From Brevundimonas sp. (GTDB taxonomy: Bacteria; Pseudomonadota; Alphaproteobacteria; Caulobacterales; Caulobacteraceae), in assembly GCF_029946145.1 (NCBI RefSeq), contig NZ_JAQSDY010000001.1:1-64000 (forward strand): DNA of 64,000 nt, read 5' to 3'. Below, piece by piece: positions 46,780 to 55,529 of the stretch. The first letter of the stretch is position 1. Every line of letters begins with the position of its first letter. The notes below the pieces were generated by a model. The model ran no database searches, was not told where the DNA came from, and was given only the letters and a program-made list of their open reading frames with translations. Both the position numbers and the translations under genes were made by a program.

Positions 46780-48455
46780 GCCGCCGCCGGTCGGCGCCGC
46801 TGCACAATGCGGAAGCGCGAGGCCACGAAGGCCAGGTCGGCGAGGCAGGCGTTGCCCGCGGGATTGAGACCCGTGACGTGATAGTCGCTGTAGGCGGCGG
46901 CGAAGTTGATCCACATGGCGCCGGTCAGGTTGATCGTCAGATTGGCGCCGGCCTGCTCATAGTGCGGGATCGACCGGTCGATGAAGGTCTCATCGGTCGA
47001 ATAGAGGTAGGACGAGATCGATCCCTGCTCGCGCGCCAGCCGCGTCGCCTCGGCCACCGCCTCATCCCCATCCATCGCCACCACGAACAGCACCGGGCCG
47101 AAATGTTCCTCTGCGTAGAGGTCGGGCGCCGGGCCGTCCACGGCGACCACCAGCGGTGTCAGGGTCCGGGCCTTGGGGAAATGTGGATGGGCGTAAGGCG
47201 CGGCCTCCCGCAACACCCGCGCGAGGGGATGCTGGTCGAGGGCTCCGCGTACCGCGGACACGGCCTTCAGGCTGACCATCCCCTGGATGGCCCCCATAAT
47301 GCCTGCGGCCTGGGCCGGGTCGTCGGTGATAGCGTCGATCTGCTCGACCAACGCCCGGCCGAACCCCGCGGCGAGGTCCGGGCGGACGTAGATCACCTGC
47401 GGGCTGGTGCACATCTGGGCCGAGAACAGGCAGGCGGCGCGGGCTACGGCGCGGGCGACGGCGGTCAGGTCGTCGACCGAGTCCACGACCACCGTGTTGA
47501 CGCCCGCGGTCTCGGTGAACAGCAGCTTGCCGGTGACCGTACGCTCGAGATGACCGCCGTAGCGGGGGCTGCCCGTGAAATCGACGATCTGCACCGCCGG
47601 ATGGTCGACCAGGACCTGCGCCACCGGGTCTTCCAGGGTGTCGACGGCCAGGGTCACCAGATCGGGGTCGAACCCGTGGTCAGCCAGCACGCGGCGGCAT
47701 TCGCGCACCACGATGGCCATGGGCAGGACGGCCACGGGGTGCGGCTTGACGATCACCGGATTGCCGGTGGCCAGGCTGGCGAACATCGCCGGATAGGCGT
47801 TCCAGGTCGGGAAGCTGGCGCAGCAGATGACCAGGCTGACACCACGCGGGACCAGGGCGTAGGTCTTGTCCAGCACGACCCGCTCGCCGCCGAATTCGCG
47901 CTCGTAGCGGCCCGAGACGGCCACGTCGCGCATCGCCTTGACCGCATAGGCCAGCGCCTCGATGCCCCGGTCCAGCGCATTGGGGCCCGAACCGCTGAAC
48001 GCCTGGGTGTAGCTCTGGCCAGCGACATGCATGATCGCCTGGGCCATCTCGAAATTCACCTCATAGAGACGAACCGCCATCTCGGCGCACAGGGCGGCGC
48101 GCAGTTCAGGCGCGGCGGCGGCCCAGGCGGGCATGGCCGCCCCGGCGGCGGCGATCAGGGCGTCGGGCGCGCAGACGGGATAGGTCACCCCCAGCGGTTC
48201 CAGCGTATAGGGCGAGACCTCGGCGCCGGCCCGGCCGACGACGCCCGGCAGGTCCAGCTCGAACGGCCGCCCCAACTGGGCCTCGAACGCCGCCTTGCCG
48301 GCCGCCGGCTTTTCGGCTCCATGAATCTTCGTCGACGGCGAGTCCCGGAAGGGCGACCAGGCGCGGCGCGTGCGGATCGCCTCAAGCGCCGCTTCGATCA
48401 GGGGTGCGTGGCGCTCGACGACGGCTTCGCGCATGCGCGGGACATGCTCGTTCAT
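46776..48455 (-). CDS. PaaN-type aldehyde dehydrogenase family protein
   Basis: A 559-residue NAD(P)-dependent aldehyde dehydrogenase annotated in related genomes as phenylacetic acid degradation protein PaaN. Catalytic residues: Lys237 (IVKPHP), Glu315 (FTETAGVN) and Cys349 (SAQMCTSP). No MaoC hydratase domain is attached, unlike PaaZ. No other paa ring-oxidation gene is in the window. In this cluster it could oxidise the aldehyde released by the oxygenases; this is inference. Coupled to both neighbouring genes by ATGA overlaps. Confidence 0.86.
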   Translation of the reverse strand: MNEHVPRMREAVVERHAPLIEAALEAIRTRRAWSPFRDSPSTKIHGAEKPAAGKAAFEAQLGRPFELDLPGVVGRAGAEVSPYTLEPLGVTYPVCAPDALIAAAGAAMPAWAAAAPELRAALCAEMAVRLYEVNFEMAQAIMHVAGQSYTQAFSGSGPNALDRGIEALAYAVKAMRDVAVSGRYEREFGGERVVLDKTYALVPRGVSLVICCASFPTWNAYPAMFASLATGNPVIVKPHPVAVLPMAIVVRECRRVLADHGFDPDLVTLAVDTLEDPVAQVLVDHPAVQIVDFTGSPRYGGHLERTVTGKLLFTETAGVNTVVVDSVDDLTAVARAVARAACLFSAQMCTSPQVIYVRPDLAAGFGRALVEQIDAITDDPAQAAGIMGAIQGMVSLKAVSAVRGALDQHPLARVLREAAPYAHPHFPKARTLTPLVVAVDGPAPDLYAEEHFGPVLFVVAMDGDEAVAEATRLAREQGSISSYLYSTDETFIDRSIPHYEQAGANLTINLTGAMWINFAAAYSDYHVTGLNPAGNACLADLAFVASRFRIVQRRRPAAA

Positions 48456-49606
48456 CGGGCGACGGTCGCCAGGCGTTCGACGACCATCGCCGAGCCGACG
48501 CCCTGGGCCCCGGCGGCGACGACCAGGCCGTAGCGGCCGTCGCAGGCGTCGAGCGCGTCGAGAAGCGAGGACAGCAGGATGGCGCCGGTCGCGCCCATTG
48601 GATGTCCCTTGGCCAGATGGCCGCCGCCGACGTTGACCCTGTCCGGGTCCACCGCGCGCTCTCGCAGGAATTTCACGATGGTGACGGCGAAGGCCTCCAT
48701 GAACTCGATACGGTCCATGTCCGCCAGCGACAGGCCGGCGCGCTCCAGCACCCGATCCATGGCCGTGAAGCCGGCGGTGAGGGAGGCGGCGGGATCCCCT
48801 CCGACCTCGACGTGGGCGACGATGCGGGCGCGGGCGCCCCGGGCGTCGGACGACACCAGCGCCAGGCCGGCCCCGTCGGACATCGGCGGGGCGTGGGCGA
48901 TCGTGTGGCGGTGGTCGATCTTCCGCCCCTCCAGCGCCTCGGCATAGGGGACCGCCATCTCTGCGAAGGCCGGCTCCAGCCGCTGCAGCTTCTCGATCGT
49001 CGTCGGCCGGGCGCATTCCTCGGCCTCGAGGCCGGCCAGGGTGATCCGGGAGGCGACCAGCGGGCCGCCCTCGGCCTCCGCCGTCCGGGTCTGCGACACC
49101 AGGGCCGCCCGATCCATCTCCTCGCGGGTCACGCCGATGTCCTCGGCGAGCCGGTCCGCCGCCACCGCCACGGGCACGTAGCGAGCGCGGGGGGTGAAGT
49201 CCGGATCGGCGTAGTAGTCGGCGCGATCGGCCATGAAGGGTACGCGCGACATCATCTCCACGCCGCCGGCCAGCACCACGCGGGCGCGGCCGGTCTCGAC
49301 CATGTCCGCGGCCTGGCCGATGGCGGTCAGGCCCGAGACGCAGTAGTTGTTGACGCTCCACGCCGCGGTTTCGTCCGGCAGGCCGGCGTGCAGTTTGGAG
49401 ACCAGGGCGATATTGCCCCCTTGGGCCCCAACCTGGCCGACGCATCCGACAATCAGGGCTTCGGCCGCGCGCGGGTCATGGCCGCGCGCCTGCAGGGCGT
49501 CGATCAGCCCCGCGATCAGCGCCTGCGGTTTCAGCCCGGCCAGACCCCCGTCGGGGCGGGCCTTGCCACGCGGCGTTCGGACGGCGTCATGGATCCAGGC
49601 CGTCAC
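48452..49606 (-). CDS. Thiolase I-type protein with the second catalytic Cys replaced
   Basis: A 384-residue homologue of acetyl-CoA acyltransferase. Nucleophile Cys89 is in NNYCVSGLTA and the His in AKGHPMGATGA, but the C-terminal CxGGGxG motif is AAGAQGVG, so the Cys that acts as base is Ala365. Compare the FadA-like protein at 61116-62321, which has CIGGGMG. Activity is probably altered. Starts with GTG at 49606, one base after the oxygenase stop (TGACGTG). Confidence 0.84.
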   Translation of the reverse strand: MTAWIHDAVRTPRGKARPDGGLAGLKPQALIAGLIDALQARGHDPRAAEALIVGCVGQVGAQGGNIALVSKLHAGLPDETAAWSVNNYCVSGLTAIGQAADMVETGRARVVLAGGVEMMSRVPFMADRADYYADPDFTPRARYVPVAVAADRLAEDIGVTREEMDRAALVSQTRTAEAEGGPLVASRITLAGLEAEECARPTTIEKLQRLEPAFAEMAVPYAEALEGRKIDHRHTIAHAPPMSDGAGLALVSSDARGARARIVAHVEVGGDPAASLTAGFTAMDRVLERAGLSLADMDRIEFMEAFAVTIVKFLRERAVDPDRVNVGGGHLAKGHPMGATGAILLSSLLDALDACDGRYGLVVAAGAQGVGSAMVVERLATVAR

Positions 49607-49607
49607 G

Positions 49608-51077
49608 TCAGCCGGCCTCGAGCTGGTCGCCGCGCGCCCAGGCGCCATGGAATCCGGCGGGCACCCGCACGGGCAGCAGCACCCGCGCCACCGGCCCCGC
49701 CTCCATGTCCCGGGCGTCGATCACCTGCACTTCGGACTTGCCCGTTTCGGCGTCGGTGACGAAGGCGATGACATAGCCGTCGTCCTCGGCGGTCGCGCCC
49801 ACGCGCGGCGCGAAAGCCGGCTCGGAACCGAACTGGGAGGGGGCGTAGTCCCACGTCCGGGCGGCGCCCGTCTCCAGATCGTATTTGATCAGGCCCTTGA
49901 AGCGCTGCAGTTCGGTCGGGGCCATGGCCACGTGGTAGGACCACTTCGTGCGCCGCCCGACGTAGTCGAGATTGACCACCGGGAACTCGCCGATGCGGTC
50001 GTCCAGCTGCCGCTTCCTGACCTCCCCGGTGCGCATGTTCATGCGCCACTCCACCGGCACGGCGTGCAGGGCCAGTACGTTCACCATCGCCGCATAGGGC
50101 CCGTATTCCGGATTCGGCGGGAAACCGTTGGGCGTCATCATGCAGGCGGTCATCACCACCTCGTCGCCGTCCTCCCAGGCGTTGACGACGTGATAGATGT
50201 AGCAGCTGTCGGTTTCGAACCAGCGGATCTGGTCGCCCGAGCCGTTGCGGGGGATGACGCCGAAACGGGCCGGCTGGTCGGCGAAGTGAATGTTCCAGGT
50301 GCTGCGCCGCAGCCCGCCATCGGTGAACACCACCGGCAGGTCATGCAGGATGACGTAGTTTTCGGTCAGCCCCATGTCGTGGGGCAGGCGCGGACCGGGC
50401 AGCTCGACGCGCGCGAAGTGCGTCAGCTCGTTGGCGGGGCTGACCACGCCGAAGCTCATCCACGGCTCGTAGAGGGAATAGTCGAAGAAGACGAACTCGC
50501 CGGTCTTCGGATCGACCTTGGAGTGGGCCGAGACATGACGCGGCAGCTTGCCGCCAAAGGTTTCGGCGCCGATGGTCTCGAGCGTGCGCGGATCGACGCG
50601 CACCGGTTGGCCCGAGATGTACCACAGCGCCATCAGCGAGCCGTTGTGCAGCACGACATCAGTATTGGCCGTGTCCTTGTAGACCTTGTCGCCCCGGCTC
50701 GACGAGGGGTTGGCCCGGGTCGAGGACTCCATCACCCCGCCCGCGCCGCAACCGCCCTTCAGGTCGGCGAGGTGGTCTTCGGAGCGTATATAGCGGTTGC
50801 GATACCGGGCCTTGCCGTTCTCGAACCAGATGGCGTGCAGCATGCCGTCGCCATCGAACCAGTGATGCAGCCCTTCGGGCGCCTGCGCCGGGTTGGGGCC
50901 GTTGCGGTAGAAGGCGCCGTGCAGGTCCTTGGGGATCTCCCCGATCACCGGCAGATCGTCCGCGGTCGTCTCGCGGGCGACCGGTTCATAGACCCCCTGC
51001 AGGTAAGGATTGAGCGCGTTGAGGGGACTGAGCGGGCCCGTCTCGATCCGGCGGGCGAGGGCGGCGTCATTGGCCAT
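49608..51077 (-). CDS. Carotenoid/stilbene cleavage oxygenase (second copy)
   Basis: A 489-residue non-heme iron dioxygenase. Iron ligands are His185 (SAHSKVD), His233 (LPHDMGLTENY), His296 (YHVVNAWE) and His477 (GFHGAW). It is clearly a paralogue of the copy at 35268-36764, but divergent enough for a different substrate or cleavage position. First gene of the eight-gene minus-strand chain, so it sets the expression of that unit. Its promoter region is shared with the divergent HxlR-type regulator. Confidence 0.88.
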   Translation of the reverse strand: MANDAALARRIETGPLSPLNALNPYLQGVYEPVARETTADDLPVIGEIPKDLHGAFYRNGPNPAQAPEGLHHWFDGDGMLHAIWFENGKARYRNRYIRSEDHLADLKGGCGAGGVMESSTRANPSSSRGDKVYKDTANTDVVLHNGSLMALWYISGQPVRVDPRTLETIGAETFGGKLPRHVSAHSKVDPKTGEFVFFDYSLYEPWMSFGVVSPANELTHFARVELPGPRLPHDMGLTENYVILHDLPVVFTDGGLRRSTWNIHFADQPARFGVIPRNGSGDQIRWFETDSCYIYHVVNAWEDGDEVVMTACMMTPNGFPPNPEYGPYAAMVNVLALHAVPVEWRMNMRTGEVRKRQLDDRIGEFPVVNLDYVGRRTKWSYHVAMAPTELQRFKGLIKYDLETGAARTWDYAPSQFGSEPAFAPRVGATAEDDGYVIAFVTDAETGKSEVQVIDARDMEAGPVARVLLPVRVPAGFHGAWARGDQLEAG

Positions 51078-51123
51078 GGCGGTTCTTTCCCGGAAGCTTG
51101 TTCTGACGAACCATCAGGCAAAT

Positions 51124-51160
51124 GGTCCTTTTACGCAAGCGTCGATTAGGACCTGTTGCG
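51124..51160. promoter_or_regulatory. Candidate operator of the catabolic regulon, copy B
   Basis: ATGGT-N3-TTTACGCAAG, 16 bases, TTGCGGGT; the inner inverted repeat is CGCAA-N17-TTGCG (51134-51160). It lies between the second oxygenase start and the divergent regulator start and matches copy A at 36806-36841. Confidence 0.5.
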
Positions 51161-51217
51161 GGTGACGGGCCGGCAAATCAGGCTATGCAGGTCAGGAACA
51201 TCGCCGGTGGTTGGAGA

Positions 51218-52153
51218 ATGAGCGAGACAGACATCCGGGCCCTGATCATGGGCAACCCCGTGGCCCGGGCCTTCGCCATCACCGGAGACGCCTGGACCCA
51301 GCTGATCCTGCGCGAAGCCTTCTACGGCGTTCGCCGTTTCAGCGTCTGGCGCGAACGCCTTGGCGCGCCCCGCAGCGTGCTGGCCGACCGGCTGCAGCGG
51401 CTGACGACCGCCGGCCTCCTCGAGATGCAGCCGGTCGTCGAGGGCGGGGCGCGCATGGCCTACCGCCTGTCGCCGATGGGGCTGGATATGTTCGGGGTCG
51501 CCCTGATGCAGGGGCAGTGGGAACGGAAGTGGGCCCGCTCACCCTTGCAGGACCGCTACGCCCTGAACTTCTTCGATCGCACCAGCGGGGCGCGGCTCAT
51601 CCCCGTGGTGCTGGGCCGCGAGCACGGACGGCCTTTCACCACCTCGGAGGTCGAGTGGAAAATCATGCGTCCCATGAGCCCCATCGGTCCGCCCACCTCG
51701 CGCCGGCGGCGCTCCCAACCCATTGAAACCGATCGGCCGATCATCGACCGCTCCACCGAGATCATGGGCGACTACTGGAGCTGGGCCGTCGTCTCCGCGG
51801 CCTATTTCCGCCTGCGTCGGTTCGACGAGATTCACGCCGCGCTCGGCGTGGCGACGAACATCCTGGCGGACCGGCTGTCGCGGCTGGTCCTGCACGGCAT
51901 CCTCGCGCGCGTGCCCTATCAGGACGCGCCGGTACGTTACGAGTACCGCCTGACGGAGGCGGGGCGGGACATGTATCCGATCGTGCTGGCCATGCATGGC
52001 TGGAGCGAGCGGTGGCTTTACCCGAACGAGGAGCCGCACATGCGACTGGTCGATCGGGCGACCGGGGAATTCCTGACCCCTGTCGTCTGTGACAGCCTCA
52101 CCGGACGGCGGCTGGACCCTCGCGAGATCCGCTGGGAGATGGACCGGACCTGA
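51218..52153 (+). CDS. Double-domain HxlR-family regulator
   Basis: A 311-residue protein made of two HxlR winged-helix modules. Module 1 (about residues 10-150) has WTQLILREAFYGVRRF and LADRLQRLTTAGLLE. Module 2 (about 165-311) has WSWAVVSAAYFRLRRFDEI and LADRLSRLVLHGIL. Each ends with a similar tail (RLIPVVLG and FLTPVVCD), so the duplicated unit is about 150 residues. Normal HxlR proteins are 110-150 residues and work as dimers; a fused pair could bind as a single chain. Start ATG 51218; upstream starts are in frame. Divergent from the second oxygenase. Confidence 0.83.
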   Translation: MSETDIRALIMGNPVARAFAITGDAWTQLILREAFYGVRRFSVWRERLGAPRSVLADRLQRLTTAGLLEMQPVVEGGARMAYRLSPMGLDMFGVALMQGQWERKWARSPLQDRYALNFFDRTSGARLIPVVLGREHGRPFTTSEVEWKIMRPMSPIGPPTSRRRRSQPIETDRPIIDRSTEIMGDYWSWAVVSAAYFRLRRFDEIHAALGVATNILADRLSRLVLHGILARVPYQDAPVRYEYRLTEAGRDMYPIVLAMHGWSERWLYPNEEPHMRLVDRATGEFLTPVVCDSLTGRRLDPREIRWEMDRT

Positions 52154-52159
52154 CAGGCG

Positions 52160-52194
52160 AAAAAGGGCCGCCTTCGCACAGGGCGAAGGCGGCC
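52160..52194 (-). terminator. Terminator of the cluster TonB receptor gene
   Basis: Perfect 12-bp stem GGCCGCCTTCGC / GCGAAGGCGGCC with a 5-base loop; read on the minus strand it is followed by TTTTT. It lies between the converging regulator and receptor stops. Confidence 0.92.
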
Positions 52195-52216
52195 AGTCCG
52201 ACCAGGAAGTCAGTCG

Positions 52217-54442
52217 TCAGAAGCTGCGCGTCAGGGCGACGCCGAAGCTGCGCGGCGGAGCGAAGACGCTGAAACCGACGCCCACGTTCTTGATGACGTG
52301 GACCGGGTAGACCTCGTCGGTCAGGTTCTTGCCGTAGATGGCGATCTTGTAGCCGCCCGGCGATTCCCACGATGCAAAGGCGCCCAGCAGCCCGTAGGAG
52401 GGGACCAGCACTTCCGGGTTGTTCGAGGGGTCGAAGTAGAAGTCGTCGGTCCATTGGTAGTCGACGCGCGCCCCCAGGGTTCCGCCCCAGGCCTGCCATT
52501 CGCCGTCGGCGTAGAGGGTGAACTGGCTCTCGGGCGAGCGGGGCAGGATGTGGCCGTTGTAGGGAAGGAGGCCGACGCCGGCGACGGCGTCCGACGTGTA
52601 TTGGGCGTCGAGGCTGGTATAGGAGCCGCCGATCGTCAGATTGTGAGTGATCGCCAGCGCCGTCTCGACCTCGAAACCACGGATTTCCGCCTGGGCGTTC
52701 GAGGTCACCAGGTTCAGGCCCGACAGCTCGTAGACCTGCAGGTCTGTATAATCGAGCCAGAAGGCGGCAGCATTCAGCCGCAGGCGGCCGCCCAGCAGGG
52801 TGGTCTTGGCGCCGAGCTCGTAGTTGTCGAGCAACTCCGAGTTCAGCGGACGGACGGCCTGCGTCCCCGTCTGGGCGCCCGATACATAGGCGCCGGCCTT
52901 GTAGCCGCGGTCATAGCTGGCGTAGAGGCGCACGTCCTCGACCGGCTCGACCGACAGGGCGACGCGCCACGTCGGCTCGTCGAAGGCGGTTTCCGCGCGG
53001 ACGTTATAGGGCGAGCCCGTCGGTCCCAGCGGAATGCCCGGCGGCGGGCTGAGGCCATTGTCGTTGTCGATGGCCACCTGATGGATCTTGCGCTCGTCCT
53101 TGGTCCAGCGCGCGCCCAGGGTCAGCTCCCAGATCTCGGCGAACGGAATGTTGGCCTGGCCGAACAGGGCGTAGCTGGTGTTGACCCCCTCCTGGTTGAA
53201 GTTGGTGTCGCCGCCGAAACTCGGGGGCGCGATCGGCAGCGCGGTCTGGACCACGAAGCGTTCGGTGCGATCGACGTTTTCGCGGAAATAGTAGAGGCCG
53301 GTGACCCAGTTGATGGCCGAATCCGGACCGGAAACGAACCGGAATTCCTGGCTGAACTGGTCCGCCTGCTCGCTGGCCTGATCGTCCACGCGCAGCGGGA
53401 AGGCGGGGTAGGGCATTCCCCCCAGATTGTCCCGCCAGTCGTAGTCGTTGTCGCGATAGGAGGTCAGCGAGACGAAGCCGAAACGGTCACCCTGCCATTC
53501 CGCGCGCCCGGTCAGGCCCCAATTGGTGCGGTTCTGGTAGGTGAGGGCGCTGTCGGTCGTCTCTCTCGGCCCCAGTCCCGTCCGCAGGCTGTTGATCAGC
53601 GCCGCGAAGGCCGGAGCGGTTCTGGCGGTCAGCACCGGTATCCGGGCCTGGCCGTCCATCTCCTCCTTGCTGCCGTCGACGGCTCCCAGGAAGGTCCAGT
53701 CTCCGGCGTTATGCAGGATCTGTGCGCGCAGGCCGTAGGATGTGCCGCCATGCAGGTCCTCGCCCGTCGGGACGTTCTCGGCATAGCCGCTGTCCGTGTT
53801 GTAGCGGAACGCCAGGCGGCCGGCGGTGTCGTCCCCGATCGGGCCGTTGATGACCCCCTCGATCCCGTATTCCTCGAAGCTGCCGATGCGCCCGGTGATC
53901 TGGCCCGAAGGAGTCATGTCGGGACGATTGGTGTGGACGTTCAGCGCCCCGCCCGAGGCGTTGCGTCCGTACAGGGTGCCTTGCGGGCCGCGCAGCACCT
54001 CAACCCGCTGGATGTCCATGAAGGCGAGGGCGCTGGCGCCCGCGCGGCCGATCGAGACCTCGTCGATCGAAACGCCGACCGACGGGTCGCTGGCCGCGGA
54101 ATCGCTGGTGGTGCCGACCCCCCGCACGAAGATCTGAGGTTCGCCGACGTTGAACTGGGTCATGGTCACGCCGGGCACCTTGCCGGCGATGTCCTCCAGC
54201 CCGCTGGCCGCCGTCCGCTCCAGCACCTCCTCGCTGAAGGCGGTGACGGCGATGGGCACGTCCTGGAGGCGCTGCTCACGCCGTTGCGCCGTCACGATGA
54301 TCTCGTCCAGCACGGTTTCCTGCGACCGCGTCTCCTGCGCAAAAGCCGGAGTCGCGAGACCTGTGGCGAGCGCGAGCGCCAGCATCGACGCCCCCCTCAG
54401 ACCCGTCCGTTCCCCCGCACGCACGCCCCTGTAGCTGACCAT
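52217..54442 (-). CDS. TonB-dependent receptor of the catabolic cluster
   Basis: A 741-residue outer-membrane receptor. The signal peptide ends FAQE (about residue 36); the TonB box/plug start is DEIIVTAQRREQRLQDVPIAV, the type usually found with receptors near aromatic, steroid or terpenoid catabolism genes in Caulobacterales and sphingomonads. The plug contains RGVGTTSD and VEVLRGPQGTLYGRNASGG; the chain ends in F. It probably brings the cluster's hydrophobic substrate across the outer membrane. Confidence 0.92.
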   Translation of the reverse strand: MVSYRGVRAGERTGLRGASMLALALATGLATPAFAQETRSQETVLDEIIVTAQRREQRLQDVPIAVTAFSEEVLERTAASGLEDIAGKVPGVTMTQFNVGEPQIFVRGVGTTSDSAASDPSVGVSIDEVSIGRAGASALAFMDIQRVEVLRGPQGTLYGRNASGGALNVHTNRPDMTPSGQITGRIGSFEEYGIEGVINGPIGDDTAGRLAFRYNTDSGYAENVPTGEDLHGGTSYGLRAQILHNAGDWTFLGAVDGSKEEMDGQARIPVLTARTAPAFAALINSLRTGLGPRETTDSALTYQNRTNWGLTGRAEWQGDRFGFVSLTSYRDNDYDWRDNLGGMPYPAFPLRVDDQASEQADQFSQEFRFVSGPDSAINWVTGLYYFRENVDRTERFVVQTALPIAPPSFGGDTNFNQEGVNTSYALFGQANIPFAEIWELTLGARWTKDERKIHQVAIDNDNGLSPPPGIPLGPTGSPYNVRAETAFDEPTWRVALSVEPVEDVRLYASYDRGYKAGAYVSGAQTGTQAVRPLNSELLDNYELGAKTTLLGGRLRLNAAAFWLDYTDLQVYELSGLNLVTSNAQAEIRGFEVETALAITHNLTIGGSYTSLDAQYTSDAVAGVGLLPYNGHILPRSPESQFTLYADGEWQAWGGTLGARVDYQWTDDFYFDPSNNPEVLVPSYGLLGAFASWESPGGYKIAIYGKNLTDEVYPVHVIKNVGVGFSVFAPPRSFGVALTRSF

Positions 54443-54496
54443 GAGTTCCCTCCGCTCCCAATGCCTGATCCGTTGTCGGACTCTCTGCAGTCGCAG

Positions 54497-54523
54497 CTTG
54501 CGCTAGCGAACCAACTTTGCAAG
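54497..54523. promoter_or_regulatory. Weak third operator-like site
   Basis: CTTGC-N17-GCAAG between the divergent TonB receptor and DUF1295 genes. The half-sites are the same bases as in copies A and B but point the other way, so relation to them is uncertain. Confidence 0.25.
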
Positions 54524-54530
54524 TCTTTTT

Positions 54531-55516
54531 ATGAAAGTGACAATCAGGGGAGCGGTGGTGGCGGTTGGAGCGATTTACGGAGTCCTGTGGATTGCGGTCA
54601 CGGCGATGTGGTGGCTGGCGATCCCGAAGGAGCCCCCGGCCGGTCGTGGCATTACGTCCTGCCTGTTATTCCTCTCGCGGTCGGCGCGGCCGTCCCGTTC
54701 CTGCCGACCTCGGCCCTGCGGGACAGTCTGGACCTCTGGCTCCTGTCGGGCGGCGGGGTTCTGCTGATCGTGCTGGCGGCCTGGGCCTGGGGCGCCGCGA
54801 TCCGCAACCACGGCGTCATGGACATCTGCTATCCGGCGATCCCGGTGGCGGTCGCGGGGGCCGTCCTGTGGGCGAGGGGCAGGTCGCCCGACGCGGGCAC
54901 GGCCCTGCTCCTGATCCTGCTGCTGGTCTGGTCGGTTCGACTGATCGCCCAGACCTGGGGCCACAATATGGGGGCGGAGCGTCAGCCCTACGCTCACTGG
55001 CGGCGCCGCTTCGGTCGGCGCTGGATCTGGTGGAGTCTGTTCCAGATCCATCTGCTGCAGGGGATCACCGTCTGGCTATGGTGCGCGCCGCTCGTCTTCG
55101 CCCTGACGGCGCCCGAACCCATCCCTTGGCCGGTCGCGCTCGCCGGCGCGGGAGTCTGGCTGGCGGGCTTTCTGCTGCAGTGGACCGCCGACCGGCAACT
55201 GGCGGCGTTCAAAAGCGCGGCCGACACCCGCGGCCGGCTGCTGGACACCGGCGTGTGGCGCTGGGTGCGTCATCCCAATTATCTGGGCGAGACCCTGATG
55301 TGGTGCGCCTGGTTCGTGTTCGCCCTGGCCCATCCCTATGGAGCGCTGACCGCGTTCGGCCCACTCTTCACGGGCTGGTTCATGGGCTACGCCTCGGCCG
55401 CGCCGTTCAAGGAAATGCACATGGCGCGCACGCGTGGCGAAGCGTGGGCGGCCTACTGCGCCCGCACGCCGCGCTTCCTGCCGTGGCCGCGTCCCCGATC
55501 GACCTCAAGGCAATAG
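54531..55516 (+). CDS. DUF1295 membrane protein, possible frameshift near the N-terminus
   Basis: The main frame (from GTG 54608 at the earliest plausible start, 302 residues) holds a DUF1295 protein with about seven membrane helices and the signature RHPNYLGETLMWC. The first 37 codons from ATG 54531 lie in another frame and also look coding (MKVTIRGAVVAVGAIYGVLW, a membrane helix). One extra C in the C5 run at 54633-54637 would join the two into one 328-residue protein reading PKEPPGRSWHYV. So it is either a real frameshift, a sequencing error in a homopolymer, or a gene starting at GTG. Likely role as for the paralogue at 38840: reduction of a conjugated double bond. Confidence 0.7.
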
Positions 55517-55529
55517 AACAGGACGTCTC

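Noticed and set aside
46878..48533. Plus-strand open frame of about 550 codons opposite the aldehyde dehydrogenase
   Set aside because: Antisense shadow: His/Arg/Gly-rich without motifs, while the minus strand shows catalytic Lys, Glu and Cys.
52298..55516. Very long plus-strand open frame (about 1070 codons) covering the TonB receptor region
   Set aside because: Up to about 54.5 kb it runs antisense to a clear TonB-dependent receptor with all family motifs; its own translation has no recognisable domain there. Only its last 300 codons (DUF1295) are real.
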